64,000 nucleotides of DNA from contig CANRNJ010000015.1 of the NCBI GenBank assembly GCA_947631955.1, positions 22,854 through 86,853 on the forward strand, written 5' to 3'. The translations under genes and the position numbers were made by a program. Of the stretch, positions 1 to 7,317 are shown one piece after another. The DNA is from an uncultured Lachnospiraceae bacterium. GTDB lineage: Bacteria > Bacillota > Clostridia > Lachnospirales > Lachnospiraceae. The notes under the pieces are model-generated. The model made no database searches. It had not been told where the DNA came from and saw only the letters and a program-made list of their open reading frames with translations. Positions within the stretch are counted from its first letter, which is position 1. Every line of letters starts with the position of its first letter.

Positions 1-14
1 ATCAGACAAGCACA

Positions 15-60
15 AAACCGCTCATGCCGGATGCGCACAGCTTCCGGCAATGAACGGTTT
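15..60 (-). terminator. Hairpin terminator downstream of rplL
   Basis: Long imperfect hairpin read on the minus strand: outer arms AAACCG/CGGTTT and inner arms TGCCGGA/TCCGGCA around an about 11-nt loop, followed by TTTTG. It lies 36 bases past the rplL stop, so it probably ends the rplJ-rplL transcript. The U-tract is short, so termination strength is uncertain. Confidence 0.6.
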
Positions 61-95
61 CCAATGCCTATTTACTTATGATCCGGACGGACCGA

Positions 96-476
96 TTACT
101 TCAAAGTAACCTTAGCGCCCTCAGCCTCTAACTTAGCCTTGATGTCGTCAGCCTCTTCCTTGGAAGCGCCCTCTTTCAATACCTTAGGAGCAGCGTCAAC
201 CAAATCTTTTGCTTCCTTCAGGCCAAGGCCGGTTGCTTCACGAACGACCTTGATGACCTTAACCTTGTTCGGGCCAACCTCTGTCAGTTCAACGTCGAAC
301 TCGGTCTTCTCTTCTTCTGCTGCCGCGCCTGCATCACCCGCTGCCGCTGCAACGACTACGCCTGCTGCCGCAGATACGCCGAACTCTTCTTCACATGCTT
401 TTACCAGATCGTTGAGTTCTAATACAGTAAGCTCTTTGATCGCATCAATTATTTCCTGAGTAGATAATTTTGCCAT
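96..476 (-). CDS. rplL: 50S ribosomal protein L7/L12
   Basis: This is the L7/L12 stalk protein of the large ribosomal subunit; it is present in several copies and recruits translation factors. At 126 residues it has normal family length. The N-terminal dimerisation helices cover about residues 1-35, an Ala/Gly/Glu hinge about 36-58, and the globular C-terminal domain about 59-126 with the conserved [13 protein letters not shown] factor-binding helix. A GGAGG Shine-Dalgarno lies upstream of the ATG. It follows rplJ by 91 bases on the same strand, the usual order, and ends at a hairpin terminator. It should be controlled with rplJ by the L10 leader. Confidence 0.99.
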   Translation of the reverse strand: MAKLSTQEIIDAIKELTVLELNDLVKACEEEFGVSAAAGVVVAAAAGDAGAAAEEEKTEFDVELTEVGPNKVKVIKVVREATGLGLKEAKDLVDAAPKVLKEGASKEEADDIKAKLEAEGAKVTLK

Positions 477-567
477 GATTGTTTACCTCCGCAAATTTTC
501 AAATAAAATATTAACTGTTTCCGATCCGTCTGCACGGAACTTAGATCTTCCTGTCAGATCGACATCC

Positions 568-1224
568 TTATTCCGCCGCGGGTGTTTCCTGTGCTGCAGC
601 TTCTTCTGCCGCGGGCGCTTCTGCTGCCGGGGCTTCTTCCGCCGCCTCTGCTGCTGTTTCTGCCGGAGCCGCCTCTGCTGCCGCAGGCGCTTCTTCCGCT
701 GCCTCTGCCGGAGCCGCTTCCGCAGGCGCTTCTTCGGACGCACCGCCTTTATCCGCCAGCTGCTTCATAACACGAGCAAAATTGGTGATCGGGGACTGGA
801 TACTTCCAAGCAGCTTGGACAGCAGTTCTTCTCTGGAAGGAACCTTAGAGATGTTCTCAATGCCCTTGCCGTCGTACACCACGCCCTCTACGACGCCGCC
901 CTTGACTTCAAGCGCTTCCGCCGTCTTAGCGAATTTGCATAACACTCTCGCAGGAGCCGTAGCATCCTCTGTGGAAATAGCAACTGCGCTGGGGCCTTCC
1001 AGATAAGGGATCAAAGATTCGCAATCCGTGCCCTTAAATGCAAAATTCATCATCGTGTTCTTGTAAACCTTGTATGTGATCCCAGCTTCGCGCATCTGTT
1101 TACGAAGCGCTGTATCCTGCTCTACCGTAAGGCCGCGGTAATCGACAAGGACAACGGACTGCGCGTCTTTGATGGCTGCTGAGATCTCATCTATAACAGG
1201 TTTTTTCAGTTCGACTTTTGCCAT
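568..1224 (-). CDS. rplJ: 50S ribosomal protein L10 with an Ala/Glu/Pro-rich C-terminal tail
   Basis: L10 anchors the L7/L12 dimers to the ribosome and represses its own mRNA through the leader. The N-terminal rRNA-binding domain is clear (about residues 1-135, with the segment VVLVDYRGLTVEQDTALR), followed by the L12-binding helix around residues 140-170. The protein is 218 residues, roughly 45 longer than a typical L10 (about 165-175). The extra length is an acidic tail made of repeated A/E/P motifs such as EAPAEAAPAEAAEEAPA. An AAGGAGG Shine-Dalgarno precedes the ATG. It is transcribed from its own promoter behind an L10 leader and is followed by rplL. Confidence 0.98.
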   Translation of the reverse strand: MAKVELKKPVIDEISAAIKDAQSVVLVDYRGLTVEQDTALRKQMREAGITYKVYKNTMMNFAFKGTDCESLIPYLEGPSAVAISTEDATAPARVLCKFAKTAEALEVKGGVVEGVVYDGKGIENISKVPSREELLSKLLGSIQSPITNFARVMKQLADKGGASEEAPAEAAPAEAAEEAPAAAEAAPAETAAEAAEEAPAAEAPAAEEAAAQETPAAE

Positions 1225-1264
1225 TACATTTACCTCCTTATAGATTTAACGCCGAAAGGAGTCC

Positions 1265-1395
1265 TTTATCAAAAAAAATCCTTCCCAAAGACAGGAAGGA
1301 TCTACTCTTCAAAGCAACTCATCTCCTCGGTAGGCGATATGCTTACGCCGACAATACGGCACCTACTGTCTTCGGCATGGTTTTTACAACCTTGA
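1265..1395 (-). ncRNA. L10 leader (ribosomal protein attenuator)
   Basis: On the minus strand the untranslated region before rplJ carries the recognisable L10-leader core (CCGAAGACAGTAGGTGCC near 1361-1378, pairing later with CGCCTACCGAGG near 1324-1335). It ends in a terminator stem (arms ATCCTTCC/GGAAGGAT, 1273-1301) followed by a run of T. Known logic: free L10, or the L10-L12 complex, binds the kink-turn region and favours termination. The leader sits between the -10 at 1398-1403 and the rplJ start. Confidence 0.9.
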
Positions 1396-1397
1396 AC

Positions 1398-1427
1398 ACT
1401 ATAGCACACTGTATATAAGAATGTCAA
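1398..1427 (-). promoter_or_regulatory. Sigma-A promoter of rplJ-rplL
   Basis: Minus strand: -35 TTGACA (1427-1422), 18-base spacer, -10 TATAGT (1403-1398). Transcription would start just before the L10 leader. This separates rplJ-rplL from the upstream ribosomal genes. Confidence 0.85.
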
Positions 1428-1498
1428 CTGCTTTTTTTACGCCGGGACGCTGCGGACCGCATCCGTTTCAGGTCAGATCGTGTTTCTGCAGGCTGCAT

Positions 1499-2284
1499 CT
1501 ATTTCTGCTCCAGCAGCCGGGCAAGCTGCCTGCACAGAGAAACGCTCTTGTTCAATTCCTCCATCAGCCGCTTCTTTTCTTCCGAAAGGCTGTCTATCGT
1601 ATCATATACCAACGGATCTTTGATGCAGTCCCTCATAAATTCTTCCATCAGTTCCGGATAAAAGGGAGTCATTTTGGCATAATCCCACCACAGCTGCTCG
1701 ATATCATAATGCACATACTTTCCTTCCCATGGTTTCATACCCGCAAAATGCACCACCGTCGTTTCCCGCTTTACCCTGTCATACCGGTATCCAAGCCGGT
1801 AAGCTTTCTTGGAAAACAGATCGTACCGATAGGCGTCCAGATACTTGACCTGATCCCAGTGCAGATAATTCAAGAGATCCTGATCCGGCGCAAGCATCTT
1901 GTATTCCAGCCTTTCGGCCAGTTCCATATAATCCCGGAAACAATACCTGCCCCGCAGCGCATCGATATCCCACAGCATGAGTCCTGAATTAAAATAAGTA
2001 AACTGCTCCTCATTCGCAATATGCTCCTTGAAAATCTCATCTCTGATGTCCGATACCGGAAAAGTCACTGTCATATCCGGACATACGCAGAAGTACGAGC
2101 CTTCCATGTCCGTCTGGTACAGTTCTATGATCGGCTTTTGAATGATCATATCAACATCCAGATACAGCAGCCGGTCTACATCGCCCGGCAGAATGTCCGG
2201 AAGCATCAGCCGGAAATACATTTCCAACGGCCAGTCCTGCGTCGCGGGCAGCGTTGATCCGTATCTTTTTTGTTTCCTTCCGGC
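1499..2284 (-). pseudogene. 5'-truncated family 8 glycosyltransferase
   Basis: The readable frame encodes a GT8 (glycogenin/LgtC-like) fold: WPLEMYFRLMLPD, the metal-binding DVD motif in LYLDVDMI, the acceptor-site stretch FNSGLMLWDID, and HFAGMKPWE near the C-terminus, where a GT8 HxxGxxKPW motif is expected. The roughly 75 N-terminal residues holding the nucleotide-binding first strand, present in the intact GT8 at 31753-32769, are missing. Upstream the frame continues only about 19 codons (ending ...STLPATQDWP) to a stop at 2285-2287. The only starts in frame are TTG or internal codons; a TTG at 2227 gives 242 residues. This is best read as a remnant, although a short protein could still be made. 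It lies between a hypothetical gene and the rplJ promoter. Confidence 0.75.
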
Positions 2285-2304
2285 TCATTCTATTCTCCAT
2301 TCCT

Positions 2305-2805
2305 TTAATCATCTATAAGATCTTCCGCCGCCGATCGATCCGCATCCTCTTTCCTCTGCCCGCTCCGGTCGGCCTGTTCTTTCTTGGCCTGCTCTTTTAA
2401 CGCCTCGATCTGCTCTTTGAGCTGTTCTTCCAGATCCGCTTCGGCGTCGTCGAATTTTTCAAGAAGTTTTTTCCACTCTTCCTGCGTATATTCCTGCGCG
2501 CCGATGGCGATCTTGGGCTGGATCGTGCCGTTCTTGATGCGGTCGATCATCTCTTCCATATGCTCTTTAAGCTGTTTTCCGTAATCGGCGTTCCCGTCTT
2601 GTTGGTCCTCCGGTCCCGCGCCGTTCCTGCCCGGTTTATCCGCCGGATCCGATCCCGAAGCATTGTTTCCCAGTGTCCGGGCGCTGTTTTCCTGCGCTTT
2701 CAGAACGTCGCAGAAATGTCCCTTCGGCGCGCTGCTCTGTGTCCTCGCACCGTACTGTCCTGCCGCTGCCGTGCGGTTATTATTGATCTGTGCATAATCT
2801 GCCAT
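2305..2805 (-). CDS. Hypothetical acidic coiled-coil protein
   Basis: I do not recognise a named family. The 166-residue protein has a low-complexity N-terminal half rich in Asn, Gly and Gln (about 1-70), then a conserved-looking block with IQPKIAIGAQEYTQEEWKKL (about 92-111) and a strongly charged helical tail with heptad-like Leu/Glu spacing (about 112-155), which suggests a coiled coil. No signal peptide or membrane segment is seen. The ATG at 2805 is preferred to the TTG two codons earlier because a GGGAGAGGG Shine-Dalgarno lies seven bases before it. Similar proteins may occur near flagellar genes in Lachnospiraceae, but that is recollection, not shown here. Confidence 0.65.
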   Translation of the reverse strand: MADYAQINNNRTAAAGQYGARTQSSAPKGHFCDVLKAQENSARTLGNNASGSDPADKPGRNGAGPEDQQDGNADYGKQLKEHMEEMIDRIKNGTIQPKIAIGAQEYTQEEWKKLLEKFDDAEADLEEQLKEQIEALKEQAKKEQADRSGQRKEDADRSAAEDLIDD

Positions 2806-2986
2806 CGCCAAACCCTCTCCCTGTATTTTGAAATCTGCGGTCCAACCCGGTCCTCACAGCCGTCTTACCGCCGCATCCCCTCTTACGGCTGTATCCTCTG
2901 ATAATAATACGAATCAAAAAGCCGAAAAGTTTCACTTTGTATCATCCGGCGCCCGGATCTTCCAACTGCAGGGCGCATCCGGATCT

Positions 2987-4291
2987 TTACCATGTCACAT
3001 GCCCGTCCTCGTCTATGTGCACTCCGCCGGATATGCTCTGCATATAATCAAGCACTCTTTTTTTCTCTTCGCCATAGAGCAGTCTGGTCCTGCTGCCGCT
3101 CTGCTCACAGGCGGCAAACTGCAGGTCCTGAAGCCCGTTTTCATCCAATACCGCCTTTATCATTCCTGTGTCCAATGTCTTTGAATTGAACCAGAAATTG
3201 CCGAGGCTGTATACCACCGGGACTCCGTTCACCACGTTTATCGGCTGCAGACAGTGGGGGTGGTCCCCAATGACCAGATCGGCGCCCGCCTGCGTCACTT
3301 CCGCGGCCTGCTTTTCCTGCGCCCAGTCGATGTCCGCCTCGTTTTCGGTCCCCCAGTGCAGATAGACGATCACAAAATCATTATCCGCTTTGGCTTCCCG
3401 CACCGTTTCGATCAGATCCGCGCCGTCCCAGCTGCGGAACACTCCCGCAGACGTTTCCGTCGCGCCCTTCGTATCGGGGTTGTCCAGTCTTTCGATCTGT
3501 GTCGCCGATATGACGGCGATCTTCATATCATTGACGATATAGCAGACAGGCCGTCTGGCTTCCGCCAGATCGTGTCCGGCGCCGACATAGGCGATCCCCG
3601 CATCTTTCAGGATGTCCATCGTGTCGAGCAGGGCGTCCTCGCCGTAATCATACGCATGGTTATTGGCGAGCGATACGATATCCACTCCCAGATCATTCAG
3701 GTAAGACACCGACGAGGGCTTCGCGCGGAAAGTAAACTGTTTCTCTTCCAACGGCTGTCCGCGGTCCGAGTACGGAAATTCGTTGTTGATCATCATGATA
3801 TCCGCGCTCTGCATCTCCGCAATCAGGGCGGAGTCGATGCCGTCCTCTATGCTGCCGCTTTTTCCGACCCGCGTCATGATCCCGTAACGTTCGTCAAACA
3901 GGATGTCGCCCGCAAACGCAATCGTCACCCGGTCGGGATCCGCCGCCTCTATGGCATAGATATTGTTTTCGGCCATATACTCAGGATCTTTCAGGATATC
4001 TCCGTATTTTCCGGGGTCCGCGGCATCTTCCCCGGCTCCGTCTGTTTCCCCGTCTGCGCCTGTCTGTTCCTCTTCTTTCGCGGACAGGCCGTTTATCGGC
4101 GTCCATTCATCGACCGGCTCGAAAGATATCTTGTCCTCCGTTCCGGCAGGTTCCGTGACCCACCGGTACGCCGCCGCGCCCGCAATTCCCGCCGCTGTCA
4201 CAAGACAGAATGTTATCAGGAAAGGTTTCAGGAAATGATGAAAAAAACTTATTTGGTTTTTGGAATCACGTCTTGCTTTCTTCACGCTCAT
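2987..4291 (-). CDS. CapA-family membrane-anchored metallophosphatase-like protein
   Basis: CapA/PgsA-type protein (the family linked to poly-gamma-glutamate and capsule synthesis), with a calcineurin-like metallophosphoesterase fold. The 434-residue protein has a basic N-terminus, one membrane segment at about residues 20-42, an acidic linker to about 95, then the extracytoplasmic domain. Family motifs are intact: AFAGDILFDERYG, NNEFPYSDRG, SLANNHAYDYG, IGDHPHCLQPI and YSLGNFWFN. The other capsule genes capB/capC are not nearby, so the substrate is unknown. The gene sits in the insertion that splits rplA from rplJ. An extended -10 (TGATATAAT) lies directly before the ATG, so the mRNA may be almost leaderless. 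Confidence 0.9.
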   Translation of the reverse strand: MSVKKARRDSKNQISFFHHFLKPFLITFCLVTAAGIAGAAAYRWVTEPAGTEDKISFEPVDEWTPINGLSAKEEEQTGADGETDGAGEDAADPGKYGDILKDPEYMAENNIYAIEAADPDRVTIAFAGDILFDERYGIMTRVGKSGSIEDGIDSALIAEMQSADIMMINNEFPYSDRGQPLEEKQFTFRAKPSSVSYLNDLGVDIVSLANNHAYDYGEDALLDTMDILKDAGIAYVGAGHDLAEARRPVCYIVNDMKIAVISATQIERLDNPDTKGATETSAGVFRSWDGADLIETVREAKADNDFVIVYLHWGTENEADIDWAQEKQAAEVTQAGADLVIGDHPHCLQPINVVNGVPVVYSLGNFWFNSKTLDTGMIKAVLDENGLQDLQFAACEQSGSRTRLLYGEEKKRVLDYMQSISGGVHIDEDGHVTW

Positions 4292-4295
4292 GACC

Positions 4296-4618
4296 TTATT
4301 ATATCATATCAGCAGGAAATCAAGCGCGAGCACAGCGAGCATTTGATTTCACCTGATATGGTAACGACAGAATCTTATAGTGCGTCAGCACAACGGCTGC
4401 GCAGCAGACGGATTCTGGAGTTATAGTATCATATTGGTACCGTAAATCATTCCGGGAGAATCGCGAAGCGATTCTCTTAATGCAGACCGCTGGGTCTGCA
4501 TTTATTATACCATATTCTCAGATGCCAGTACCGTAAATCATTCCGGGAGAATCGCAAAGCGATTCTCTTAATGCAGACCGCTGGGTCTGCATTTATTATA
4601 TCATATTCTCAGATGCCA
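4296..4618. repeat. Hairpin repeat array with two 91-bp tandem copies
   Basis: Two nearly identical 91-bp units run 4437-4527 and 4528-4618. Each has two perfect hairpins: arms GAGAATCGC/GCGATTCTC and arms ATGCAGACC/GGGTCTGCAT. The copies differ at single sites (CGCGAAGCG versus CGCAAAGCG in the first loop; ATACCATA versus ATATCATA). AT-rich linkers resembling TTATTATATCATAT separate the hairpins. Upstream, 4296-4430 has further, more diverged stem-loops (arms GGAAATCAA/TTGATTTC and AGAATCTTA/GATTCTGGA) with the same linkers. It fills the 424-base gap between capA and rplA; no gene is seen in it. Confidence 0.85.
4298..4306 (-). promoter_or_regulatory. Possible extended -10 promoter of capA
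   Basis: Minus strand TGATATAAT, with the TATAAT at 4303-4298 seven bases before the capA ATG. No -35 at normal spacing. It lies in AT-rich sequence that resembles the linkers of the neighbouring repeat array, so it may be fortuitous. Confidence 0.35.
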
Positions 4619-4633
4619 ACAACAGAAACGAGA

Positions 4634-4667
4634 GAAAAAAAGATTCCTGCCGCCCGGACAGGAATCT
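4634..4667 (-). terminator. Terminator downstream of rplA
   Basis: Minus-strand hairpin with arms AGATTCCTGTCC/GGCAGGAATCT and a four-base loop, followed by seven T. A textbook intrinsic terminator that ends the rpmG-secE-nusG-rplK-rplA transcript, so rplJ is not reached by read-through. Confidence 0.9.
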
Positions 4668-4715
4668 TCTGTTCTCATTTGTTATTATTTTTTGCGTGAT
4701 CAAGATCATGCAGCA

Positions 4716-5405
4716 TCAATATTTTGCGGTGCTGACTTTCACGCCCGGCCCCATAGTCGTGGCAAGCGTGATGCTTCTCAGGTACTGGCCTTTTAAAGCC
4801 GAAGGCTTTGCCTTCACGATAGCATCCATCAGGGCTTCAAAATTCTCTGCAAGCTTTGTTTCGTCAAAGGAAACCTTGCCTACCGGAACATGGATGATGT
4901 TCGCTTTGTCCAGTCTGTACTCGATCTTACCGGCTTTGATGTCATTGACGGCTTTGGTAACATCCATCGTTACCGTTCCCGCCTTCGGGTTCGGCATCAG
5001 TCCTTTCGGGCCGAGCACTTTACCAAGACGTCCGACTACGCCCATCATATCAGGAGTAGCGACAACAACGTCAAAATCAAGCCATCCTTCGTTCTGAATC
5101 TTGGGGATCAGCTCCTCGCCGCCCACATGATCGGCGCCTGCCGCTTCCGCCTCAGCGATCTTGTCGCCCTTTGCAAATACCAGAACTCTCACCGTCTTAC
5201 CGGTTCCGTTCGGCAGTACAACGGCGCCGCGGATCTGCTGCTCCGCATGACGTCCGTCACATCCGGTCTTGATGTGCGCTTCCACCGTTTCGTCAAATTT
5301 TGCTGTTGCGGTCTTCTTGACCAGCGCGATCGCTTCCGCCGTATCATACTGGACGGAACGGTCTACCAGCTTTGCCGCCTCTGTATACTTCTTACCATGT
5401 TTCAT
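4716..5405 (-). CDS. rplA: 50S ribosomal protein L1
   Basis: L1 forms the mobile L1 stalk at the ribosomal exit site and can repress its own operon. The 229-residue length is normal. The N- and C-terminal parts of domain I (about 1-65 and 160-229) flank domain II; the signature stretch is visible around [20 protein letters not shown]. The ATG has a GGAGG Shine-Dalgarno. It starts 19 bases after rplK, so the two are co-transcribed. Unusually, it is followed by a strong terminator and an insertion instead of rplJ. Confidence 0.99.
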   Translation of the reverse strand: MKHGKKYTEAAKLVDRSVQYDTAEAIALVKKTATAKFDETVEAHIKTGCDGRHAEQQIRGAVVLPNGTGKTVRVLVFAKGDKIAEAEAAGADHVGGEELIPKIQNEGWLDFDVVVATPDMMGVVGRLGKVLGPKGLMPNPKAGTVTMDVTKAVNDIKAGKIEYRLDKANIIHVPVGKVSFDETKLAENFEALMDAIVKAKPSALKGQYLRSITLATTMGPGVKVSTAKY

Positions 5406-5424
5406 ATCAAATCCTCCATTACTG

Positions 5425-5850
5425 TTACTCTTCTACTGTAATACCCATACTTTTGGCTGTTCCTGCGATCATGCTCATGGCCGCTTCAACGCTTGCCGCA
5501 TTGAGATCAGGCATTTTTTTCTCCGCGATCTCCTGTAACTTGGCTTTGGAGATCGAAGCAACCTTGGTCTTGTTCGGAACCGCCGATCCGGATTTGATGT
5601 TGCACGCTTTCTTTAAAAGAACCGCCGCAGGAGGAGTCTTGGTAATGAAACTAAAACTTCTGTCTGCGTAAACAGTAATGACGACCGGGATGATAACGTC
5701 GCCCTGATCGGCTGTCTTTGCGTTGAACTGTTTTGTAAATTCAACGATGTTCACACCGTGCTGACCCAACGCAGGGCCAACCGGGGGCGCCGGCGTAGCT
5801 TTGCCGGCAGGGATCTGTAACTTGATATATCCTTCTACTTTCTTTGCCAT
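5425..5850 (-). CDS. rplK: 50S ribosomal protein L11
   Basis: L11 binds the GTPase-associated centre of 23S rRNA and takes part in factor-dependent GTP hydrolysis. The 141-residue protein is of normal length with the N-terminal motif [20 protein letters not shown] and the C-terminal rRNA-binding domain (about 75-141, including [10 protein letters not shown]). A TAGGAGG Shine-Dalgarno precedes the ATG. A structured leader (5871-5916) lies between nusG and this gene. Confidence 0.99.
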   Translation of the reverse strand: MAKKVEGYIKLQIPAGKATPAPPVGPALGQHGVNIVEFTKQFNAKTADQGDVIIPVVITVYADRSFSFITKTPPAAVLLKKACNIKSGSAVPNKTKVASISKAKLQEIAEKKMPDLNAASVEAAMSMIAGTAKSMGITVEE

Positions 5851-5870
5851 AATGGCACCTCCTAAAATAA

Positions 5871-5916
5871 TGTGGTACGGGCGTATCTTCCGGCCAAGGC
5901 CATGGATACTCCCACA
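5871..5916 (-). promoter_or_regulatory. Structured leader before rplK, possible L1-binding site
   Basis: Minus-strand stem-loop about 20 bases before the rplK start: outer arms TGTGG/CCACA, inner arms GTATC/GATAC, and a GGCC/GGCC core. Leaders of this kind before rplK-rplA are known targets of L1 in other bacteria. That L1 binds here is inference from position and shape. Confidence 0.5.
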
Positions 5917-6018
5917 ATATATTTAACACGCGGCTGCAGCTAGCCTGCGTACGGTTCCCGTACGGATGCCTTTCTGCTGCGCTGCGCGATAAATACCTGA
6001 ATGATCTCCGGGCAGCAA

Positions 6019-6540
6019 TCACAGTCTTCTGACTTCCGCGAAACTGATCTCTACAGGCGTTTCTCTGCCGAACAGTTCCACGTTGATGGTCGCTACCTGT
6101 TTGTTGTAATCGATCCTCTGGACAACGCCGATCGTATCTTTCCATACGCCGGCAACCACCGCGATCGTATCGCCTTCCGCAAAATCTACGGTCATATTTT
6201 CCATCTTGATGCCCAGCGGTTTCATCTCCGCTTCCGTCAGAGGCACCGGCTTGCTTCCCGGTCCGACGAATCCCGTAACGCCTCTGGTATTCCGGACAAC
6301 GTACCATGTATCGTCATTCATGACCATATTGATAAGAACATATCCGGGGAACATTTTCTTCTGGACCGTTCTGCGCGCGCCGTTCTTCATCTCCATAACG
6401 TCCTGCATCGGCACTCTCACTTCCAGAATCTCTTCTTCCAGATGCCTGTTCTCAATCGTCTTCTCAATGTTGGCCTTTACTTTGTTTTCATACCCCGAAT
6501 AGGTATGTACAACATACCAATTTGCTTCTGCCATATTCAT
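6019..6540 (-). CDS. nusG: Transcription termination/antitermination protein NusG
   Basis: NusG binds the RNA polymerase clamp and affects pausing, termination and coupling to ribosomes. The NGN domain covers about residues 1-110 (start ANWYVVHTYSGYENKVK, and PGYVLINMVMNDDTWYVVRN) and the KOW domain about 120-173 (FAEGDTIAVVAGVWKDTIG). I chose the ATG at 6540 because GGAAAGG lies six bases before it; a GTG further upstream and an ATG two codons later are also in frame. It sits between secE and rplK as usual. Confidence 0.97.
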   Translation of the reverse strand: MNMAEANWYVVHTYSGYENKVKANIEKTIENRHLEEEILEVRVPMQDVMEMKNGARRTVQKKMFPGYVLINMVMNDDTWYVVRNTRGVTGFVGPGSKPVPLTEAEMKPLGIKMENMTVDFAEGDTIAVVAGVWKDTIGVVQRIDYNKQVATINVELFGRETPVEISFAEVRRL

Positions 6541-6578
6541 ACCATGCCTTTCCACTTACTGTTTTCAGAGCCTTCCGA

Positions 6579-6797
6579 CTAGAATGAAAATGTTGTAAGA
6601 AAATCCACACCATACTGAAGACCGAAGTCCAGTATCGTAATGATCGCTCCGATAACAACGGAAATAATGACAACTGCTATGGATTGTTTAATAAGAGAAT
6701 CCTTGTCCGGCCATGTGATCTTCTTGAATTCAGCTTTGACGCCGCTCCAGAACTTCGTTATCTTGGACGCTCCTCCTGATTTAGCAGAATCTCCCAT
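6579..6797 (-). CDS. secE: Preprotein translocase subunit SecE
   Basis: Small essential SecYEG subunit with one membrane segment. The 72-residue protein has the amphipathic motif FWSGVKAEFKKITWPDKDSL (about 17-36) followed by a single transmembrane helix (about 41-65). The ATG at 6797 is chosen because AAAGGAG lies six bases upstream; the longer reading adds nine residues without support. It lies between rpmG and nusG in the classical order. Confidence 0.97.
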   Translation of the reverse strand: MGDSAKSGGASKITKFWSGVKAEFKKITWPDKDSLIKQSIAVVIISVVIGAIITILDFGLQYGVDFLTTFSF

Positions 6798-6828
6798 GTT
6801 ATACTCCTTTCGTCCAAACAACAACCGA

Positions 6829-6978
6829 CTATTTTGTTTCCTTGTGCAGCGTATGCTTTCTGCAGAATCTGCAGTACTTCTTCGTTTCCATACGATCCGG
6901 ATGTGTCTTCTTGTCTTTGGTCGTGTTGTAGTTGCGCTGTTTGCACTCCGTGCACGCTAATGTGATTTTTGTACGCAT
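6829..6978 (-). CDS. rpmG: 50S ribosomal protein L33
   Basis: A 49-residue L33, first gene of the secE-nusG operon. It begins [17 protein letters not shown] and keeps both zinc-ribbon cysteine pairs (CTEC near residues 9-12 and CRFC near 36-39), so it is the zinc-binding (C+) form, plus the basic tail ending HTLHKETK. A perfect GGAGG Shine-Dalgarno lies eight bases before the ATG. It ends 31 bases before the secE start. Confidence 0.97.
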   Translation of the reverse strand: MRTKITLACTECKQRNYNTTKDKKTHPDRMETKKYCRFCRKHTLHKETK

Positions 6979-7064
6979 CTTGTTACCTCCACATGTATTG
7001 AACAATCAACTGACTCACTATTTTTGAGCATAAAAAAAAGACCTGAATCTTATCTTGCCCAAAC

Positions 7065-7093
7065 AATATATCATACGAAAGCTGTGAAGTCAA
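7065..7093 (-). promoter_or_regulatory. Sigma-A promoter of rpmG-secE-nusG-rplK-rplA
   Basis: Minus strand -35 TTGACT (7093-7088), 17-base spacer, -10 TATATT (7070-7065). It would give an about 80-base leader before rpmG. The whole 6979-7317 gap holds this promoter, the divergent one at 7135-7164 and the leader of the next gene; no other gene is seen. Confidence 0.8.
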
Positions 7094-7134
7094 CAAAAAT
7101 CATGAAAAAAATATATTTCTGCGGGAATAACCGC

Positions 7135-7164
7135 TTGCATTTTATGGGGGTATGGTGATACAAT
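7135..7164 (+). promoter_or_regulatory. Sigma-A-type promoter of the FliD-like gene
   Basis: TTGCAT (7135-7140), 18-base spacer, TACAAT (7159-7164). It gives an about 147-base leader before the ATG at 7318. No sigma-28 match is seen for this gene, unlike the main flagellar operons. Confidence 0.6.
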
Positions 7165-7274
7165 AGGCTTAACAGATTATCTTTATTATTAGTATATCTA
7201 TTGATACGGATCAGAAAAATACCCATTTCCGGCGCTTTGCAGGCTACGGACAGCTTATCAGGAAGCGGCGGGAT

Positions 7275-7289
7275 CCGGACGGAGTCCGG
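7275..7289 (+). promoter_or_regulatory. GGA-loop hairpin in the leader, possible CsrA site
   Basis: Perfect six-base arms CCGGAC/GTCCGG enclose the triloop GGA, and 21 bases further on is a GGA-containing Shine-Dalgarno (AAAGGAGGGG). CsrA binds GGA in hairpin loops and often pairs such a site with the Shine-Dalgarno; csrA is present at 40451. The three-base loop is tighter than the usual hexaloop. Confidence 0.35.
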
Positions 7290-7317
7290 GACATTCACGG
7301 AAGAAAGGAGGGGAACT

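Noticed and set aside
483..942. Arg/Gln- and Cys/Arg-rich frames over the 3' end of rplJ
   Set aside because: They are alternate readings of the rplJ Ala/Glu/Pro repeat.
4437..4618. CRISPR array
   Set aside because: Only two units, tandem without unique spacers, and each unit is itself a double hairpin.
6979..7317. A tRNA or riboswitch in the gap upstream of rpmG
   Set aside because: No cloverleaf or known riboswitch core could be seen; two promoters explain the region.
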